NCBI GenBank assembly: GCA_964398215.1
Contig: CAYNNP010000024.1
Span: 1 to 44,843 of the forward strand
DNA: 44,843 nt
Reading direction: 5' to 3'
From: CAYNNP01 sp964398215
GTDB taxonomy: Bacteria; Planctomycetota; Planctomycetia; Pirellulales; Pirellulaceae
Shown: positions 40,810-44,843 of the stretch, piece by piece
Layout of the letters: each line of letters starts with the position of its first letter
Numbering within the stretch: the stretch's first letter is position 1
Notes under the pieces: generated by a model
Database searches by the model: none
What the model was told of the DNA's origin: nothing
The model's input: only the letters and a program-made list of their open reading frames with translations
Translations under genes and position numbers: made by a program

Positions 40810-43479
40810 ATGATGAAATACTACATTGCTATCCTACTGGCGTTGTCGGTTTTGATTGGGCCTGACGGGAACGCCGTTGCTCAGGACAAATCACCAGCGG
40901 AGCAGAAGTCGGCGGAAGAGGCCAAGCCGGAAGCCGAAAAGATGCCGGACGCTCCTGCACAGCCGCCGCAGCGTTCGCGTACGCGTCGGCGACTTGATCC
41001 TCGCACTCTGCGGACGTCACCAGCGATGCGTGATCTGTTCCACGATGTGATTGAAAAACCAAGCCACTCTGTTGTCGAAGTCTATGCCGATGGAGAACGC
41101 GTGTGCTTGGGAACCATTGTTTCTGCCGACGGGCATATCGCAACGAAAGCCAGTTTGGCGAAAGGCACGTTGACTTGCCGCCTGCGTGATGTGAACGAGC
41201 GAATCGCGGCAGAGTTGGTTGGTGCCGACAATGATTACGATTTGGCGATTCTTAAGATCGACCGAAAAGACTTGACACCGATCGAGTGGTCTTCAAAAAA
41301 GTACGAACTCGGTAGCTTTGTCGCTTCACCAAACATCGAAGGCGACGCCCACGCCATTGGTGTGATGAGCGTCCAGCTTCGCCGCTTTAATATTAGGCAA
41401 TCGCGATCAAATACCGTAGAACAACAGCGTGGATTTCTGGGCGTGATGACCGTTTCCACCCAAGATGGCGGTGTGCGGTTGCAACGAGTGGTTGAAGGAA
41501 GTGGGGCCGCCGCTGCGGGCCTGAAACCAAACGATGTGATGACAAAGGTCAACGATACAGAACTCAAACAACCTCAAGACCTGTTCACCCTGCTAAGAAC
41601 GCTGAAGCCGAACGACAAGGTGAAGGTTGAGATCCAACGTGGCGACGAATCCTTGAACCTGACCGTAACGCTGGGCAAGGTGCCTGCTGGCAATAGCCGT
41701 TCTCCGATGGATCGCTGGGGCGGTGGGCCATTTAGCGAACGTCGTTTTAATTTTCCTGAAGTACTGGCTCACGATTCAGTCGTCGCTCCGAACAATATCG
41801 GTGGACCGCTTGTCGATTCGTACGGCAATGTGATTGGACTGAATGTTGCCCGTGCATTGCGAGTCACCACGTACGCGATCGCTGCGAACGACGTCCAGCG
41901 GCTGGTCAAAAAGATTGCCAAGCTAGATTCCGGCTCTCCCGCAGTTGCTTCCGCTGATCGTTCACCCGATCCGATTGCTGCGGCCGAGAAAATTCGTGCT
42001 GCTGGAATCGATGGTACCGTTTTGCTTACCGGCAAAGGGGCTGTAGCAGACCCAATCCTAGCGTCCTTCGTCCGTTTGAGCGGTGGAAGCCGATCGCAGC
42101 TTGTCATTTTGCAAACCGGCCAGGGCAACGAAGACGATTCGCTGCGACTGATCGAGCAGTGGTGGATATCAAAAGGAGCATCAGTCAGTTTGCTGCGTGC
42201 CGATGACCCAACACCAGAACAACGCGACCACATTGGTTCTATGTTGAAGACGGCCAACAGCGTTTGGGTTGACGCAGCAGAAAGTGAATCACTGGCACCA
42301 CTGATGGGCGAAGCGTCAGTCACCGACGCGATCACCGCAATCCTAAAACGCGGCGGGATCGTGGGCGGTAGTGCAGCGTTCTCGGAAGTAGTTGGAAAAC
42401 ACTCGGATAAAACGTCCAAGACAGAGTTCACCCTGATTCCTCAAACAGTCGTCACGACCGATGTCGCCACTGACGATAAACCGTTGGCAAGCACACCGGG
42501 AAAAATAAACATCCAGTTGGCTCCAGGGGCTGCGATTGCTTGTCGCGGACGACGGCTGACTTCAGTTGGCACTGGTAGCGTGTCAATCCGGCTCGCAGCA
42601 ACCAAGTCGTATCCCGAGGAAGAAACAGTTTCGTTGGCGGGGCGTTCGCGGACCGCCGATTTGACCGCGCTTCGTCGACTGGCAATCCAACGGACCATGC
42701 CGGTTTTCCCTGCAGCCAAAGTTGCCGAACCAAAAGTCGCCGCTGGAACGTTGATGATCGTCGGCGGAGGCGGGATGCCGCGCGGAGCACTCGGGCGGTT
42801 TGTCAAAGCCGCTGGCGGAAGCGAAGCAAAGATCGTTGTGATCCCTATTTCGACGCCTGATCCACTGCCCGAACAAGATCGAATGGCAGCTGCACTTAAA
42901 CAAGCCGGCGCTGCCAAGGTCACTGTACTGCGTGGCCGGACACCCGAAGCCGCCAACGACGCCGCGTCGATTGAAGCGTTAAGCGAAGCGACAGGTGTAT
43001 GGTTTGGCGGCGGACGCCAATGGCGTTTCGTGGATGCTTACGAAGGCACCAAAGCGTACGACTTGATGCATGATGTTTTGAAGCGAGGCGGGATCATTGG
43101 TGGCAGTTCAGCGGGCGCGTCGATCCAGGGCGAGTACCTTGCTCGAGGAAACCCACTGGGCAGCACCGCGATCATGGCACCAGGCTACGAACGAGGTTTC
43201 AGCTTCTTGCCGGGCGTTGCCATCGATCAACACTTTTCTCAGCGCAGACGCTTCAATGATATGAAGTCACTGATGGCTCGTTATCCGCAGTTTCTAGGCA
43301 TTGGCATCGACGAATCCACGGCGATTGTCGTCACAGGCAACGTTGCCGAAGTCATCGGACGCACACGAGTCTGTTTCTACGACGGCGTTTCCGAAGACGA
43401 TGATTTTACTAGCGTCGAAGCAGGCCAGCGATACGATCTGGTCGAGCGAAAGATTCTTTCAAAATCCGACAAAGAATAA
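40810..43479 (+). CDS. exported degenerate HtrA-PDZ protein with tandem cyanophycinase-like (S51) domains
   Basis: This 889-residue protein has a signal peptide (1-24, AVAQ) and a Pro/Glu/Arg-rich linker. An HtrA-like fold at about 75-365 has lost two catalytic residues: IATKAS (110-115) replaces the His motif and NNIGGPL (328-334) has Ile where the nucleophile should be; the Asp in NDYDLAIL (141-148) remains. A PDZ domain (about 205-290) is inserted between the protease-like strands. Two S51-like domains follow: 398-530, where GGSAAFS (519-525) lacks the nucleophile, and 645-850, where GGSSAGAS (764-771, Ser767), DQHFSQR (806-812) and GIDEST match active cyanophycinases. Only the last domain is likely catalytic. 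True cyanophycinases cut beta-Asp-Arg dipeptides; here an exported peptidase of unknown substrate is more likely. ATG start with GAGAG upstream. Confidence 0.88.
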   Translation: MMKYYIAILLALSVLIGPDGNAVAQDKSPAEQKSAEEAKPEAEKMPDAPAQPPQRSRTRRRLDPRTLRTSPAMRDLFHDVIEKPSHSVVEVYADGERVCLGTIVSADGHIATKASLAKGTLTCRLRDVNERIAAELVGADNDYDLAILKIDRKDLTPIEWSSKKYELGSFVASPNIEGDAHAIGVMSVQLRRFNIRQSRSNTVEQQRGFLGVMTVSTQDGGVRLQRVVEGSGAAAAGLKPNDVMTKVNDTELKQPQDLFTLLRTLKPNDKVKVEIQRGDESLNLTVTLGKVPAGNSRSPMDRWGGGPFSERRFNFPEVLAHDSVVAPNNIGGPLVDSYGNVIGLNVARALRVTTYAIAANDVQRLVKKIAKLDSGSPAVASADRSPDPIAAAEKIRAAGIDGTVLLTGKGAVADPILASFVRLSGGSRSQLVILQTGQGNEDDSLRLIEQWWISKGASVSLLRADDPTPEQRDHIGSMLKTANSVWVDAAESESLAPLMGEASVTDAITAILKRGGIVGGSAAFSEVVGKHSDKTSKTEFTLIPQTVVTTDVATDDKPLASTPGKINIQLAPGAAIACRGRRLTSVGTGSVSIRLAATKSYPEEETVSLAGRSRTADLTALRRLAIQRTMPVFPAAKVAEPKVAAGTLMIVGGGGMPRGALGRFVKAAGGSEAKIVVIPISTPDPLPEQDRMAAALKQAGAAKVTVLRGRTPEAANDAASIEALSEATGVWFGGGRQWRFVDAYEGTKAYDLMHDVLKRGGIIGGSSAGASIQGEYLARGNPLGSTAIMAPGYERGFSFLPGVAIDQHFSQRRRFNDMKSLMARYPQFLGIGIDESTAIVVTGNVAEVIGRTRVCFYDGVSEDDDFTSVEAGQRYDLVERKILSKSDKE

Positions 43480-43536
43480 TCCCGCGCTGACCGACATCGC
43501 TACGAACAAAGTTACTCCCACCCGAAAGACGCAGAC

Positions 43537-44640
43537 GTGACGTTTTTACACTTTGCAAGCCGTTCGCGGCCGATCCCACGCTCCGGAACCATCGTCTTAC
43601 TGGCGTTCGCCTGTTTGATCGCTGTGTCGGATAATAGCAACGGGCAAGACAAGCCCACGGCACCATCGACCGCGCGTCAGTTGATCGATTCATTCGTCAA
43701 CGATTGGGACGAAGATCGCTGGGAAAAGAACTATCGAGGCATCAACGGCTTCATGCGCAAGGAAGGCGATACGCAATGGCGGACGCGGATGATTGCCATG
43801 CAAGGTGTCGTTGCGGCAGGCAAAGAGGCGGTCCCCGCGCTGCTGGATGAACTGAAACACGCCGATGCTGAACGCCGCATCTTCGCTGCTCAGGCATTGC
43901 GGTACCTTGCACCGCACACTGATGCAGAACCGTTGTTAAAGGCGGTTCGCGATCCTAATCCAACGGTTCGGCTGTACGCCGCCGACGCGCTTGGCATGCG
44001 AGGCGGCAACGATGTCGACTTCGCAAAACTCAGGAACACCGAGCGAAACAGAGACGTACGTTCGCACCTGTATTACGCGACCACACGCGGCGGCAAGCCA
44101 GTCCCAAAAGAGCTTGTCCAGAAATTGGTTGACTGGGACAAGTCGCGGATTGATACCGCAGTGACAGGAAAACCCGCACCGGACTTTAGTTTAACGGCAG
44201 CCACTGGCGAGACCGTTCGGCTAAGCGATTTCAAAGGCAAGTCGGCTGTGGTGTTAGTCTTTATTTATGGGGACACATGACCTGTCTGCCATCGCCAGCT
44301 CGCGCAGTTGCGTGAGAAAATCAAATCCCTGAAAGACAAATCCGCTGTACTACTAGCCGTCGACCCACACGAAGTTTGGTCAGCCAAGTACCTATTGAAA
44401 GAAACCGGAATGACAACGGAAGATCTAAGTTTTCCATTGTTGATGGATCCAACACTCACAACGAGTGCCGAATACGGCGTAGCAACCCAGATGCGCATTC
44501 ACACAGAGTGGAGCAATCGACCGGCAACGTTCGTAATCGATCGCGACGGCATCATCCGCTTCATGAAAAAAGGCAACAGCTTCGCCGACCGCCCCTCCGC
44601 CGACACAATCGTCAAAGAAATCGCAAAGCTGTCGAACTAA
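43537..44640 (+). CDS. exported HEAT-repeat redoxin, selenoprotein (TGA read as selenocysteine at codon 248)
   Basis: The frame starts at GTG 43537, meets TGA at 44278-44280 and continues in the same phase to TAA at 44638-44640, 367 residues in all. The TGA falls in YGDT-TGA-PVCHRQL, exactly where AhpC/TSA-type redoxins have the first cysteine of CxxC, giving UxxC with Cys251. Both sides belong to one redoxin domain (about 211-367; KPAPDFSLT before, NRPATFVIDRDG after), so splitting it makes no sense. A SECIS-like hairpin follows at 44299-44316. The N-terminus has a signal/anchor (about 16-36), then HEAT-like repeats (about 80-160). It should act outside the cytoplasm on thiols or peroxides. 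Similar redoxin selenoproteins are known in bacteria. A frame-breaking mutation is the alternative, less likely given the hairpin. It lies 57 nt after the S51 gene, in the same direction. Confidence 0.85.
44299..44316 (+). promoter_or_regulatory. SECIS-like hairpin of the redoxin selenoprotein
   Basis: CTCGCGC-AGTT-GCGTGAG forms a 7-bp stem (one G-T pair) with an AGTT loop. The stem begins 18 nt after the TGA and the loop 25 nt after it, within the range for bacterial SECIS elements. The second loop base is G, as expected for SelB recognition. It lies inside the coding frame. Confidence 0.65.
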
Positions 44641-44663
44641 CGTTCCAAGCTGGCGCGCAATTA

Positions 44664-44740
44664 GTTCGTAGTACCGGCTTCAGCCGGAAAAGGTTGCGGG
44701 GTAAACGGACCGGATTCCGCCTGAAGGCGGTATTACAAAC
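44664..44740. repeat. inverted pair of REP-like palindromes
   Basis: CCGGCTTCAGCCGG (44674-44687) and CCGCCTGAAGGCGG (44717-44730) are each small palindromes with 6-bp arms. The flank GTTCGTAGTA before the first and TATTACAAAC after the second are also related in inverted orientation, so the two elements are head-to-head copies of one 24-nt unit, 29 nt apart. It lies just after the redoxin gene. This is a typical arrangement for REP/BIME elements. Confidence 0.6.
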
Positions 44741-44843
44741 AAAAGCTCACAGCCTCTCCGGCCCATTGATTTGAACTCTGATTCCCTCTGGTGGCGTGAG
44801 TTTTGGAGTTGTGTTTTTTTGGTAACCCGACGCGTGAGCGAGG
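44741..44843. other. intergenic end of window
   Basis: No gene is visible. The last bases (AACCCGACGCGTGAGCGAGG) resemble another short repeat word I associate with planctomycete intergenic regions. This is recollection, not demonstrated by a second copy in the window. Confidence 0.35.

Noticed and set aside
41769..42956. Minus-strand frames of 220 and 171 codons
   Set aside because: Antisense shadows of the S51 region of the 889-residue protein.
44278..44308. Frameshifted or truncated pseudogene at the redoxin TGA
   Set aside because: No change of phase is needed, the stop sits exactly at a redox cysteine position, and a SECIS-like hairpin follows; selenocysteine explains all three.

Overview
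The window looks like a chromosomal segment of a planctomycete, most likely Pirellulaceae-like. The signs are two very large proteins that start with a LEPR-XLL-type motif, a Ser/Thr kinase whose N-terminal region is typical of planctomycetes paired with an ECF sigma factor, a PQQ-dehydrogenase-like secreted protein, HtrA-like and cyanophycinase-like secreted proteins, a HEAT-redoxin protein, and short palindromic intergenic repeats. This assignment rests on family knowledge; no rRNA or tRNA is present to confirm it.

Positions 121-8531 (minus strand) are a tight five-gene operon. In transcription order it encodes a TolC-like outer-membrane factor, a short SecA-like ATPase, a secreted HlyD-type adaptor, a GAF-TM-HlyD fusion and an M50-protease-TM-HlyD fusion. 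Gaps are 1-12 nt and four of the five starts are GTG or TTG. No ABC transporter or RND pump is present, so the SecA-like protein is the only visible energy source. Divergently transcribed from it, across 291 nt, is a 7,175-residue protein (8823-30350). It has an N-terminal LEPR-XLL-type motif, a DUF4347 domain, a DUF11-like domain, many cadherin/VCBS-like modules and 28 Calx-beta-like modules. I infer that the operon exports this giant adhesin, by a TolC-dependent route driven by a truncated SecA. This is the best candidate for an undescribed system in the window.

Positions 30392-32225 hold a small cytoplasmic-type protein, a short lipoprotein gene and intergenic palindromes. The lipoprotein frame (31211-31504, minus) contains an in-frame TGA followed by 64 more sense codons and, 15 nt after the TGA, a perfect hairpin with an AGTT loop. 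Positions 32226-35924 encode a second LEPR-XLL/DUF4347 protein with two CBM60-like modules, Calx-beta, LamG and a glucose/sorbosone dehydrogenase-like domain; it may be a second substrate of the same exporter. Convergent to it is an ECF sigma factor/Ser-Thr kinase pair (35932-39461, minus).

Positions 39843-44640 (plus) carry three genes for exported proteins: an HtrA-like protease without PDZ, an 889-residue protein with a dead HtrA-like domain, a PDZ and two S51 (cyanophycinase-like) domains of which only the second keeps its nucleophile, and a HEAT-redoxin protein. The redoxin frame crosses an in-frame TGA exactly at the first position of its redox CxxC motif and is followed by a SECIS-like hairpin whose loop is also AGTT. 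I therefore call it one selenoprotein gene. The lipoprotein at 31211-31504 is a second, more speculative selenoprotein candidate. The window ends in REP-like palindromes.
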